Below are positions 52,303 to 61,498 of a stretch of 64,000 nucleotides of DNA, piece after piece (positions within the stretch are counted from its first letter, which is position 1; each line of letters begins with the position of its first letter). Origin of the DNA: Novosphingobium kunmingense (lineage in GTDB: Bacteria > Pseudomonadota > Alphaproteobacteria > Sphingomonadales > Sphingomonadaceae); NCBI RefSeq assembly GCF_002813245.1, contig NZ_PHUF01000005.1, positions 310,001 to 374,000 on the forward strand, given 5' to 3'. The translations under genes were made by a program, and so were the position numbers. Below the pieces are notes generated by a model. The model was not told where the DNA came from, ran no database searches, and saw nothing but the letters and a program-made list of their open reading frames with translations.

Positions 52303-54284
52303 AGCTTGATCCCATCGCCGGGATCCAGTGCGGCCTGACGAGAGTTCGCGACCATCCTGGCACGAAGCCGCTCCGACCGCGCTGTATCGTCGTCAATTTC
52401 ATCGCCATTGTCGAAGTCGAACTCGTTGACCTGAAGGTTCGACGGAGGAACGATCTCGACGTGCAGCGGCAGTTCCGGTTCTCGCCGAACTCCGCCATTA
52501 GCTTCACCCTCGCCGCCCGATGCGCTGAGCATCGTTGATCGAGCAGGCTGCACAACCGGTAATGGGCTCCAATCGTCAGGTGGCCGCTCGCCCGCCCGAT
52601 CAGTTTTGGGCGTCAGCAGTTTCCGGATCCGGCCCTGCAACCGGGGATCGGCATAGTAGCGCGCCTTCTTCGCCCGCACCGGCGGCGCACCGGACAGCAT
52701 CACGATCTCGTCGGTCTCCGGTAGCTGCAATATCTCGCCCTGGGTCAGCAGCGGCCTTGAGGTTTCTGAGCGGGAAATCATGAGATGCCCCAACCACGGT
52801 GACAGCCGATGCCCGGCATAGTTCTTCATCGAACGCTGCTCGGTCGCAGTACCTAATGACTCCGAAACGCGTTTGGCAGTGCGCTCGTCATTGGTGGCGA
52901 AGGCCACACGGACATGGCAATTGTCTAGGATCGAGTTGTTCGCGCCGTAGGCCCGCTCGATCTGGTTCAGCGACTGGGCGATGAGGAAGGCCTTGATCCC
53001 ATAGCCCGCCATGAACGCCAGCGCGCTCTCGAAGAAGTCGAGCCGACCCAGTGCAGGGAACTCATCAAGCATGAGCAGCAACCGGTGCCGGTCGTTGCCT
53101 GCTTCCAGTTCTTCGGTTAGCCGCCGGCCGATCTGATTGAGGATCAGGCGGATCAGCGGCTTGGTCCGGCTGATGTCGGACGGAGGCACGACCAGGTAAA
53201 GTGTTACCGGCCGTTTGCAATCGACCAGATCAGCGATCCGCCATTCGGAGCGGCGCGTGACCTCGGCGATCACCGGGTCGCGGTAGAGTCCGAGGAAGGA
53301 CATGGCAGTCGAGAGAACCCCGGATCGTTCGTTCTCTGACTTGTTAAGCAACTCGCGAGCGGCGCTGGCGATGACCGGGTGCGGACCCGCTTCGCCCAAG
53401 TGCGGCGTCGTCATCATTGCCTTCAGGGTGGTTTCGATTGTGCGGCCCGGGTCTGAGAGGAAGGCGGCAACGCCGGCGAGTGTCTTGTCAGCTTCGGCAT
53501 AAAGGACGTGGAGGATTGCTCCGACCAGCAAGGCGTGACTGGTTTTCTCCCAGTGATTGCGTTTTTCCAGACTGCCTTCCGGATCGACGAGGACATCTGC
53601 GACATTCTGGACATCGCGCACTTCCCAGATTCCGCGGCGCACCGCGAGCAGGGGATTGTAGGCGGCAGATTTGAGATTGGTCGGGTCAAACAGCAGAACG
53701 CGGCTGAAGCCTGAGCGGAAGCCAGCGGTCAGCTCCCAGTTTTCGCCCTTGATATCATGGACAATCACCGAACCCGGCCAGGTGAGCAGGGTCGGAATGA
53801 CGAGGCCGACGCCCTTGCCCGAACGGGTCGGCGCGAAGCACAGCACATGTTCGGGGCCGTCGTGGCGCAGGTAGTTGTTGTGGAATTTGCCAAGCACCAC
53901 ACCCTTTTCGGCGAAGAGCCCCGCCTTGGAAATGTCACTGCGGGTTGCCCAATGAGCCGAACCAAAGGTGTTGGAACCCCGGGTCTCCCGGCCGCGCCAG
54001 ACCGACATGGCAATGGCCACTACGATTGCAACGAACCCGCCCGACGTGGCGATCATCCCAGCTTTGTCGAAAATTTTCGGTGCATAAGCATCGTAGGAGA
54101 ACCACCACCAGAACAGGTCATAGGGCCGATAGATGCGGTGGCCGAACAGAGAGAACCACGGTGCACCGAGTTCGCTTTGGAAGCCGAGCGCCGAGGCCGT
54201 CCACTGCGTTGCGGCCCAGACACTAGCGAGGATGATGAAAGCTACGGCCAGCACTTGGCCCCAAAGGATTTTCGCAGCGGACAT
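52299..54284 (-). CDS. traG: Conjugal transfer coupling protein TraG (VirD4-like)
   Basis: A 661-residue type IV coupling ATPase from ATG 54284 (MSAAKILWGQ), with AAGGAG 7 nt upstream. Two to three N-terminal membrane helices are followed by the P-loop CFAPTRSGKGVGLVIP (near residue 145) and Walker B RLLLMLDEFPALG (near 410). GSAHWATRSDISKAGLF is the usual TraG sequence before the ATPase. It delivers the relaxase-DNA complex to the channel. The C-terminal 100 residues are acidic and variable. Confidence 0.95.
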   Translation of the reverse strand: MSAAKILWGQVLAVAFIILASVWAATQWTASALGFQSELGAPWFSLFGHRIYRPYDLFWWWFSYDAYAPKIFDKAGMIATSGGFVAIVVAIAMSVWRGRETRGSNTFGSAHWATRSDISKAGLFAEKGVVLGKFHNNYLRHDGPEHVLCFAPTRSGKGVGLVIPTLLTWPGSVIVHDIKGENWELTAGFRSGFSRVLLFDPTNLKSAAYNPLLAVRRGIWEVRDVQNVADVLVDPEGSLEKRNHWEKTSHALLVGAILHVLYAEADKTLAGVAAFLSDPGRTIETTLKAMMTTPHLGEAGPHPVIASAARELLNKSENERSGVLSTAMSFLGLYRDPVIAEVTRRSEWRIADLVDCKRPVTLYLVVPPSDISRTKPLIRLILNQIGRRLTEELEAGNDRHRLLLMLDEFPALGRLDFFESALAFMAGYGIKAFLIAQSLNQIERAYGANNSILDNCHVRVAFATNDERTAKRVSESLGTATEQRSMKNYAGHRLSPWLGHLMISRSETSRPLLTQGEILQLPETDEIVMLSGAPPVRAKKARYYADPRLQGRIRKLLTPKTDRAGERPPDDWSPLPVVQPARSTMLSASGGEGEANGGVRREPELPLHVEIVPPSNLQVNEFDFDNGDEIDDDTARSERLRARMVANSRQAALDPGDGIKL

Positions 54285-54579
54285 GGCTATGCTCCTTCCG
54301 GTTTTGGAAGGCATGTCTGCGAGTCACAATTGGTGCAGCAAGCCTCAACAAGCTGCAGGCGCAGCCTGGCGAATGATCGGAAGGGATGGCGGAAACAGCA
54401 CGGCAGGATCCCATGTTGGCTCACCGCCAGTGAATCATGACATACTGACAGGGGATTTCAGTAAAGGCCGTGCCAGACCCCGCAGGTTATCGCAACGTAC
54501 GCGGCATCGTGGAGCCATTCGACAGCGGTGTCGAAATTGACGGCCATGGACCGGCGCTCGTTGTCTACTCGCGATCCGA

Positions 54580-56610
54580 CTAGATGGTTTCGATCGGCAG
54601 GAGGAATTGCCCGTCGGCGTCGGCATGAAGACTGGCCCGGATACTGATTGGGCCGAGGTTCCTCATCGCGCTTAAGGTTTCCTCGCGAGCTATGCGTTTG
54701 CTGAGCCAGCGGCGACGCCAGGCGGCGGCGATATCAACACTCGACGCGGCGAAATGCCCCCCCCCCCCGAGGCCAAGGAGGGCCGTCCGCGACCCAGGGC
54801 TGAGTTCGCAGCCGTAAAAGATGCGCGGGGTCGCATGGTGCAAAATGGTATCGCTTTTCAGACCCAGTGCATCGAGCCCCTCACGGATCTGGCGGAGGCG
54901 CGGGCTGGTGCCTTCTCCGAAGCGGTTGTTGACGCGGCGTGCGTCATGTCGCGCGAAGGCCATGCTGCGCAAGGCGTGTGCGGTCTCGGCGCCGAGGTGA
55001 AGTGTGCCGAAGCCACCTGTCAGGCTCTTGCCAATCGTGCCCCATTTCAGATCGAAAGGCAGCCCGGGATGCTCTTTGGCTCGGAGCGTCAGGCGATTAT
55101 ATTGGCTGGAACCCACGCCGTAGAGGCTCGTGGTCGTGACGATCCGCAGGTTCGCCGATTTGACGATCGGACGGCCGGCCATTTGGGAGGCAATGACGCT
55201 GATCTGGCCGCCATAGCGACGTTCATAGGCATCGCGAACTTCCTGCGACGCCAGCAAAAGCGCGACCAGCTTTCCGGACAGCAATTCGTTATACGGTTGG
55301 ACCGCACCGCAAATACTCACGTCAGCCACTTCGCTTGAAAGCCCCGCTTTGCGAAACTCGGTCAGGACAATGTCGAGGGCGCGGCGCCCATCTCGCGAAG
55401 CGAACAGCAATGGCAGCGCGGTGGCGGGCGACCGCCGGAGCCGCGCTGTGCGAAAGACTTGCTTGGCAAACAGCAGCTTCGCCATGCCCTCGGCGCGCTT
55501 GCGAACGAAGAGAAGGTCTTCCGAGGCGGCTTGCCAATCCGTCTCGGCATTGGCGGTTTTAAACGTGCCGCGATGGGGGCGCATATCGTCGCCTTCTTCG
55601 CGGTAGGTCTCGAAATGGGCGCGAAGCTCAACCTCGCGGGCGAAGGCGGCGCCTGCGGCGCGTTGCTCAAGCCGCATCACGACAGCTTCGGTCGGATTGA
55701 GGATTTCCGTGGGGGTGACCAAATCATCCCAGCGAATGTCAGCGATTGACGCCTCAATGCGCTGCCAGATCGCCTTGCAAAAGACCTTGGGGCACCATTC
55801 ACCCGATACAATGCGTTCCTCGGCTGATTCACGCAGCCAGCCAATCCAGTTATCGCGGGTCGCGAGGCGCATCACCGGGCTCGCGAGCATGCCGATACCC
55901 ATGATGGGGCGGTTGGGTCGCGCGGCATTGCGGATGAGCACCATCATCTGCCGTCCGGGGATCGAGCGATACTCGTGCGCCCACGTGTGGCGGAAGTAAC
56001 GCCAGACATCGATCAGCGGAAGGCCGGTGTCGGTGCAGCGAAGGCCAGCCTCGCAAACTTCAATGACCGGATCCACGACGCCTGCCAGAGCTGCGTCGCG
56101 CTCGGTAACTGGCAGCGCGTTGATGCGCGCGAGATCGGCGGCAAGTTGGCTGCCATCATCGATCAGATCGACGATGGAGGACGGGCGCCCATTTACCCGG
56201 ACACGGCGGCGCTCGCATCGTTCGAAGAATTTGCGCACTGACGGCTCGGCAAGTTGGCGACGCCGCGCGGCTTGAAGCGCCTGGCGGACGCGCGACTTGA
56301 TGTCATCGACTGATTCGGTGTCAGCACGGACTAGCCCGGGCGGGGCAAAAGAGATGTTGCCGCCCTTGGTGGTAACTTGCCAACCCTGCTCGAACAGGTC
56401 GGCGACCAACAGGCAGATTGCCCGCAACTTAAGGCTATCGCCATCATCAACGTAACGACGGGCGAGCGAGCGCAATTCTTCGGCAAATCCAGGAACTGGT
56501 TGGCTCTCGAACCCGATAAACTCTTGCAATCTCTTGTGTTCGTCTGGCGCCAGAAAAGGCGAAAACGCGCGCGATCGATCGGCATCAACTGGATTTACGT
56601 TCGCGGACAC
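54580..56610 (-). CDS. DruA-like DUF4338 protein (defence-associated)
   Basis: A 676-residue protein from GTG 56610, with GGAGG 4 nt upstream. It has CTDTGLPLIDVWRYFRHTWAHEYRSIPGRQMMVLIRNAARPNRPIMGIGMLASPVMRLATRDNWIGW (about residues 190-260), then GKLVALLLASQEVRDAYERRYGGQISVIASQMAGRPIVKSANLRIVTTTSLYGVGSSQYNR (about 455-515). These resemble the DUF4338 family, which includes DruA of Druantia anti-phage systems. The biochemical role of DruA is not known to me. A 12-G tract lies in the C-terminal coding part. No DruB-E homologue is in the window, so this is not a standard Druantia. Confidence 0.65.
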   Translation of the reverse strand: MSANVNPVDADRSRAFSPFLAPDEHKRLQEFIGFESQPVPGFAEELRSLARRYVDDGDSLKLRAICLLVADLFEQGWQVTTKGGNISFAPPGLVRADTESVDDIKSRVRQALQAARRRQLAEPSVRKFFERCERRRVRVNGRPSSIVDLIDDGSQLAADLARINALPVTERDAALAGVVDPVIEVCEAGLRCTDTGLPLIDVWRYFRHTWAHEYRSIPGRQMMVLIRNAARPNRPIMGIGMLASPVMRLATRDNWIGWLRESAEERIVSGEWCPKVFCKAIWQRIEASIADIRWDDLVTPTEILNPTEAVVMRLEQRAAGAAFAREVELRAHFETYREEGDDMRPHRGTFKTANAETDWQAASEDLLFVRKRAEGMAKLLFAKQVFRTARLRRSPATALPLLFASRDGRRALDIVLTEFRKAGLSSEVADVSICGAVQPYNELLSGKLVALLLASQEVRDAYERRYGGQISVIASQMAGRPIVKSANLRIVTTTSLYGVGSSQYNRLTLRAKEHPGLPFDLKWGTIGKSLTGGFGTLHLGAETAHALRSMAFARHDARRVNNRFGEGTSPRLRQIREGLDALGLKSDTILHHATPRIFYGCELSPGSRTALLGLGGGGHFAASSVDIAAAWRRRWLSKRIAREETLSAMRNLGPISIRASLHADADGQFLLPIETI
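54757..54768 (-). repeat. 12-nt poly-G tract inside the DruA-like gene
   Basis: Twelve consecutive C on the plus strand give four GGG glycine codons (GLGGGGHFAAS) about 60 codons before the stop. A tract of this length is prone to slippage; a change by one or two bases would replace the C-terminus. Confidence 0.9.
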
Positions 56611-56677
56611 CCTGCCTCCAGATCGATTAGGTCGCTTTGCGCCCCTCGACCCCTATCGCAAAACTGGCGCGCTTCCG

Positions 56678-58387
56678 CTAGCCGCCATCGCTCGAATCAT
56701 CGGGCTCGGGATCGATTTCGTCGCCGGCCGCGAGATGCGAGGCCATCATGCCCAGTGCTTGCTCGAGCCGGCGGGACCACTTGAAAATCTGGCGTTGCTG
56801 ATCCGCAGCGCTGCGTTCATCGTCGTTGAGCAAGACATCGCCAAAACTGAACAGCATTAGTTCGAGCGCAGCGCGGGTCTCGGCAGATGAATTTGTGCCG
56901 GCATAGATGTCCTCATAAAAGGCATGGGCGGAATTGATGTGAAGTGTTCGCGCGCCTTCCTGCAGGTCGACGCGGAAGAAGGGTGCGCCGGGCAGATGCT
57001 CGAAACGGAGGCGATACGGTGATAGCCGCAATTCGAGCGCCAGTTGGCGATCGCCGTGATCGGGTAGTGCCAGCCCTGCGCTGCCGCTCATTGCACGCTC
57101 GGAAAGAAGGCGCTCACCGGTCCTGGGCGTAAAGGCAGCGATCCGCCGGGCGAGCTTGGCTTCCTTGACCTTGATTCGCAGTTGCTCGATTGCTTTCGGA
57201 AGCCCAGCTTCGCGCAACTTGTCCCAAACAAACTGCGATATGGTGACCTGCTGCTTGGATGTGGTGACGCCGAAGGGCTCATCGAGCGTGGCGGCGAATT
57301 CAACCTCGACCTTGATGTAGCGATCGTTGTTGATGAAGTTGGTCCAGGGCGTGCGCGTCTGGACGTCGATCAGTCGCCCATTCCGGCTAAACAAGATGCC
57401 GTGATAATCCTTGAGGATTGCGAACCGCGGATTGGCGTTGAGCCCAACCGCGTCGCGGCCCTTGTCGACGGAGCCGAAGCTGGGCGGAAGCCAGGCATAG
57501 CGCAGCGTCATGGCGCCCTTGTAAGTGCCGGTTTCGGGATCGCGAACCTCGATCCGTACCGGATCGAGGGGACGTGCGCGATCGTCGTCGAGGTCGTAAA
57601 GGTGAAATTCGGGGGTCAGGAACAGTGGGTCGATCGGCTCGACATATTCATTGTCGACGAATAGCGCGGCCTCGCCGCGCAGCTTATGATAAGTAACCCC
57701 GAACTGGCGGCACAGGTTTTCACGCAATCCCTGCGTGGTCGCCCATTCGAGCCGGTCGAGCTTCTCGATGAGAATGACCGTACCCGAGATCCAGCCGTGC
57801 GGATGGGCCGCTGCGATCTGTTCGGCTACGAAGGCCGGCAGCGTTGCTTCAATGGGCTCCGGGACGATGATATCGCCGATACGGTCGGTATAGGCACCGG
57901 CAGACAAGGCATCGAGATCGAGCGAGACGGCGTGAACCGCGCCATCGGCGACTTTCGACAGGACCGTGAAGCGGCGGCCAAGGCTAACGGAAGCGCAGGG
58001 AAGGCCATAGCCGTAGCGGCCAAGTCCGCTCCGGTCGTTTTCGCGGTGTGTGCCGCCCCACATCACGGCCATGCGGATCATCGCCGGCTCCATTCCGTGA
58101 CCGTTATCGATTACAGCGAGTTGGAGGGGCTTTTTGAGCGAGGTTGTGCCGTCATAGCCGAAGGCGACATCAATGCGATCGGCGAAGGCCTGGAGCGCAT
58201 TGTCGATTAGTTCAGCGATGGCATCGCCGTTGCTGCGATAGCCCAAGTCGCGGATGCCCCGAACGAAGGCTTCGGGCACGACTAGCCCAAACTTCGCCCG
58301 TTCGCCGCGATCCTCGGCATAGGCGCGTTGCGCGGCGAGGACCGACCCGATCCCCGCCCCGCGTAGTGTGTCTGGTCCCGAGGCCAT
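56678..58387 (-). CDS. GHKL (Hsp90/MORC-like) ATPase 1
   Basis: A 569-residue ATPase. The GHKL nucleotide site has the N-box E59-x-x-D-N63 (ELIDNALQA), D94-N-G-H-G98 and the lid GRYGYGLPCAS (123-133). A transducer-like second domain has FGVTYHKL ... YVEPIDPLFLT and NPRFAILKDYHGILFSRNGRLID, then FGVTTSKQQVTISQFVWDKL. No MutL endonuclease, DNA-binding or protease domain is recognised. It is paralogous to the ATPase at 59235-61184. It starts 4 nt after the sigma-like gene and is followed 67 nt later by the DruA-like gene, suggesting one operon. Confidence 0.85.
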   Translation of the reverse strand: MASGPDTLRGAGIGSVLAAQRAYAEDRGERAKFGLVVPEAFVRGIRDLGYRSNGDAIAELIDNALQAFADRIDVAFGYDGTTSLKKPLQLAVIDNGHGMEPAMIRMAVMWGGTHRENDRSGLGRYGYGLPCASVSLGRRFTVLSKVADGAVHAVSLDLDALSAGAYTDRIGDIIVPEPIEATLPAFVAEQIAAAHPHGWISGTVILIEKLDRLEWATTQGLRENLCRQFGVTYHKLRGEAALFVDNEYVEPIDPLFLTPEFHLYDLDDDRARPLDPVRIEVRDPETGTYKGAMTLRYAWLPPSFGSVDKGRDAVGLNANPRFAILKDYHGILFSRNGRLIDVQTRTPWTNFINNDRYIKVEVEFAATLDEPFGVTTSKQQVTISQFVWDKLREAGLPKAIEQLRIKVKEAKLARRIAAFTPRTGERLLSERAMSGSAGLALPDHGDRQLALELRLSPYRLRFEHLPGAPFFRVDLQEGARTLHINSAHAFYEDIYAGTNSSAETRAALELMLFSFGDVLLNDDERSAADQQRQIFKWSRRLEQALGMMASHLAAGDEIDPEPDDSSDGG

Positions 58388-58391
58388 GTGA

Positions 58392-59036
58392 CTAGGCGGC
58401 GGCCAGGGCCGCCGAGAGCGCGGCCACTTCCCGGTAGAGCTTGAAGCGATCGAGCCCGACCGCCTGCGCCGCCGTGTCGACGCGGACGCCGTCGAGGCAG
58501 ATCAGGCGCAGCGCCGAGGCGACGTTCAGCGGGGCGCGGCGGAGTGCCCAGTCTCCGTCGATGCGATCTTCGACCTGCTTCATCGCTACTGCGGCGGCCG
58601 GGCTCTGGAACTGGTCGAAGTCGATATAGGGCGTGTTATCGGTGCCGATGACGGTGGCGCGCTGCAGGTGGTCGCCCTCGGCGATCCAGCCGATATCCTC
58701 GGCGGCAACGCGCTCGGGCGGCGCGCCGTCACGCGCCTTACGGGTGCGGCGGCCGGGGGGCGCGTAATCGGCACGCACGACGCGGATCGCAACAAAGATG
58801 GCGCGGCGGAACAGTGCCAGGCCGCTGAGGCGCTCAAGGGCACCCGCGCCGATACGGAAGAGTTCGACGAAAGCCTGCTGGAAGATGTCGTCGTGCAGAT
58901 CCTCGGGCAGATCGCTGCAGAGCTTGCCGGAGATGACGCCGCAATAACGCCTGGCCTGGAGGCCGAGGCGCTGGTGATTATAGGGCTGTTCAGTGACAGC
59001 GGCTTCGATAAGTGTGTTCAATGAGACACCGCGCAT
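58392..59036 (-). CDS. Sigma-factor-like small regulator
   Basis: A 214-residue protein from ATG 59036, with AAAGGAGG 8 nt upstream, a very strong ribosome site. The N-terminal part resembles sigma region 2 (LCSDLPEDLHDDIFQQAFVELFRIGAGALERLSGLALFRRAIFVAIRVVRADYA). The C-terminus resembles region 4 (LNVASALRLICLDGVRVDTAAQAVGLDRFKLYREVAAL), an HTH. The middle is an insertion without clear homology. It may bind RNA polymerase or simply DNA; both are inference. It heads the operon with ATPase 1 and the DruA-like gene. Confidence 0.6.
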   Translation of the reverse strand: MRGVSLNTLIEAAVTEQPYNHQRLGLQARRYCGVISGKLCSDLPEDLHDDIFQQAFVELFRIGAGALERLSGLALFRRAIFVAIRVVRADYAPPGRRTRKARDGAPPERVAAEDIGWIAEGDHLQRATVIGTDNTPYIDFDQFQSPAAAVAMKQVEDRIDGDWALRRAPLNVASALRLICLDGVRVDTAAQAVGLDRFKLYREVAALSAALAAA

Positions 59037-59193
59037 GACGGAGTCCTCCTTTCGCTGCTAGGGCCTTCAAAAAATCAGCTTGAAGGCCGTTGCAGCGTCC
59101 CGGGGACATGACGGCTCATGGCCGCACCTACACTGGTCTCGAACTGATACTTACACATACGCCACGATGTCGGCCCGATGTGCGCGGGCCTTA

Positions 59194-59228
59194 ACAAAAT
59201 GGGCGGGAGTGCAGGTGCACCCCCGCCC
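59194..59228 (-). terminator. Rho-independent terminator after GHKL ATPase 2
   Basis: A GC-rich stem (GGGCGGG 59202-59208 with CCCGCCC 59222-59228, then GTGC/GCAC inside with a bulged A) lies 6 nt after the ATPase 2 stop. On the minus strand it is followed by ATTTTGTT. It separates ATPase 2 from the sigma-like operon. Confidence 0.7.
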
Positions 59229-59234
59229 GAACAT

Positions 59235-61184
59235 TCATTCTGCTGCCTCCAATTCCGCGATGTCGCCATCGATCTGCTGCTCGGCCTCGGCGGTCTCCTC
59301 GTCGAGAGGGGCCAACTTCTGCTGTAGTGAGCGATACGCGTCGGTGAGAAATTCACTCCACTTGCGCTCACGCTGGGTGAGGTAGAAGTTGGCGGTCTCT
59401 TCGTTCTCGACCGCGAGTTCGGCGCGCGCGAGCGCGATCAGCAGCACGTCGAGCGCTTGCTTGGCCTGCCCGCCCGCCGGGAGATTGAGAAGCGGGCTGT
59501 AGAGCGTCTGGAAAAACGGATGCTCGCGATTGATGATGACGCCGATCTGCGAACCGTTGAGCCATTCGGGCTTGAAGAACGGACCGCGCGGCTCGTCGTA
59601 GAAGTCGATGACGTATGGCCGCTTGCTGGCCTCGGCCTCGAGCGCAACGCGCGCGGCATCGACCGATGACGCATCGACCTTGGCGCGCTCGGCGACCTTC
59701 ACTTCGAACTTTTCGCGAACCTCGGCCTTCACACGCTCGGTGACACGCGGCTTGTGGCCGGTCATCGTGTCGGCGGCGGCAGCCGCACTCTCGGCGGCGG
59801 TCGGCTCGGGCGACCGCTGGGCTTTGGCCTGGCGCAGCTTTTCGCGAGCGGCCTTGCGGATGTTGCGCTGTTCGGATTGCTCGCGGCCAAGTTGCTCATC
59901 GATTTTCTCGGATGCGAACAACCGCCAGAGATCCTCAATGGGCCGCACCGTCTGCTTGTCGTTGGTGATGCCGAACACTTCGTCGAGATCGGGATCGAAC
60001 TTGACCTCGACGCCCCAGTGATAGGCATAGGACTGGAGCAGTGGCCAGTTGCCGAGCCCCTTGGCCTGATCCTTCACCGACTTCGGAAAGACGTCGACTG
60101 TCTCGATCTCGCGGCCAGCGCGGACAAAGGACATGCCGCGACGGGTCTTGCGGATTTCGAACCGGCGATTGGCGTCGCTCGCCGCCTTCTGCCCCTTCGG
60201 TGCGGCTTCGGCGAAGCCATATGGGAAGCGCGAAACTCGGACATAAATCGCGCCTGCGGCCTCCAGGCCGGGATCAGCTCGATCGATCTCCGAGAGATCC
60301 TCTATCTTGGTTAGGGCCATCTGCCCGGTATCGGGGTCGCGCGCATATTTGACCGCGATGCTGTAGTCGGCGCTCTGCTTGGCGCCGCCCTTGGTTTCGT
60401 CGAGAAAATAGCGGGCGTGGTCGGTCAGAAACAGCGGATCGACCGCAGCAACCCGGGTCTTGTCGATATGCAGTTCGACCTTGTCGAGAAGGTAACGATA
60501 GGTGACGCCGAAATCATCGAGCAAGTGCTCTTTCATCAGTGCGGGCGTGCGGTATGTCAGGCGGTCCGGATCGACCCACACGACGACAGTGCCGTGCTCG
60601 AAGGCTAGGCCAGCTTTGTCGAGGTAGGTCTGTACGAAATCAGGCAGGGCGGCATCAACCGGCTCCTCGATCGAATGAAGGCCGTGAGTTTTAACCTTGC
60701 GGGCATCGAGTGTCGCCTTGGTGATGGTCGGCGAATCCGCGGTCTTGGTATAGACCTCGACCAGACGGGTCTGGTTGATCGATGCGTTGGGCAAACCAAA
60801 CCCGAACTTCCCAATGAACCCAGGATCGTCGAAGTGGGTGCCCGATCCCCAAGAGAGCGCATAGCGAGCCATCTTGGGCAACATACCTGAGCCATTGTCG
60901 ATGAACGCCATCGCGAAGATGGTGTCGGCACGCTGGTGCGCCTTCAACTGCTTGGGTCGCTCGAAACAGATGTCGATACGCGTCGCTTTGGCCTCGATCG
61001 CGTTGTCGACGATCTCCCTGGCAGCTGCGGCGGTGTTGCGATAACCGCTGCGACGTTGGGATTCGAGCGCCTGAGCGGCGTTGAAGAGTGGAAACTGATA
61101 ATCGTCGGGCAGCCGTGCAAGATACTTCTGCTGGCGCTCAACCTCGGTGAGCAAGCGATCGCTTGCGGTGTCGTCGATAGACAT
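59235..61184 (-). CDS. GHKL (Hsp90/MORC-like) ATPase 2
   Basis: A 649-residue ATPase from ATG 61184, with GGAGG 5 nt upstream. The N-box is E57-x-x-D-N61 (REIVDNAIEA), then D96-N-G-S-G100 and the lid GKFGFGLPNAS (125-135). Segments shared with ATPase 1 include SGYRNTAAAA/LGYRSNGDAI, FGVTYRYL ... DPLFLT and VEVKFDPDLDEVFGITNDKQTV. It has an extra Lys/Glu/Ala-rich coiled-coil insertion (about residues 440-540) and an acidic C-terminus. Its own terminator follows. Probably partner of ATPase 1. Confidence 0.85.
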   Translation of the reverse strand: MSIDDTASDRLLTEVERQQKYLARLPDDYQFPLFNAAQALESQRRSGYRNTAAAAREIVDNAIEAKATRIDICFERPKQLKAHQRADTIFAMAFIDNGSGMLPKMARYALSWGSGTHFDDPGFIGKFGFGLPNASINQTRLVEVYTKTADSPTITKATLDARKVKTHGLHSIEEPVDAALPDFVQTYLDKAGLAFEHGTVVVWVDPDRLTYRTPALMKEHLLDDFGVTYRYLLDKVELHIDKTRVAAVDPLFLTDHARYFLDETKGGAKQSADYSIAVKYARDPDTGQMALTKIEDLSEIDRADPGLEAAGAIYVRVSRFPYGFAEAAPKGQKAASDANRRFEIRKTRRGMSFVRAGREIETVDVFPKSVKDQAKGLGNWPLLQSYAYHWGVEVKFDPDLDEVFGITNDKQTVRPIEDLWRLFASEKIDEQLGREQSEQRNIRKAAREKLRQAKAQRSPEPTAAESAAAAADTMTGHKPRVTERVKAEVREKFEVKVAERAKVDASSVDAARVALEAEASKRPYVIDFYDEPRGPFFKPEWLNGSQIGVIINREHPFFQTLYSPLLNLPAGGQAKQALDVLLIALARAELAVENEETANFYLTQRERKWSEFLTDAYRSLQQKLAPLDEETAEAEQQIDGDIAELEAAE

Positions 61185-61498
61185 GATGTCCTCCGTTGTT
61201 CACGGCGCATGGCCGCTGGTGGCATCCCTACTATGGCCAAGCACTATGCCTGATGTGCGCCGAACCGCAATTAATTTGTCATCGCAATCTGGACCAAAGC
61301 TAAGGGTTTGCGAGATGTCCTAGAAAATCGCATCGCAGACCGGCTCTTGAGTCTCGGTGATCGGGTGCGGTGCGAAATCGAATTGTCGTTGAAAAGCCGC
61401 GTAATCTTCATGAGACGACAATGTCTCTGCTCGACAGCGCGTGATCGCGCGCGGATCATAACACTGGGGGGAAGCATCTCTATGATGGTCGACTGGGT
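61185..61498. promoter_or_regulatory. Divergent intergenic region of the defence-like module
   Basis: This 314-bp stretch separates ATPase 2 (minus) from the large plus-strand gene. It must hold both promoters, but no strong sigma70 boxes stand out. A 65-codon plus-strand frame at 61308-61505 looks non-coding. Lower GC around 61260-61400 than the genes on either side. Confidence 0.4.

Noticed and set aside
54580..56610. Calling the locus a standard Druantia system
   Set aside because: Only a DruA-like protein is present; no DruE-type helicase or other Dru proteins were recognised inside the window.
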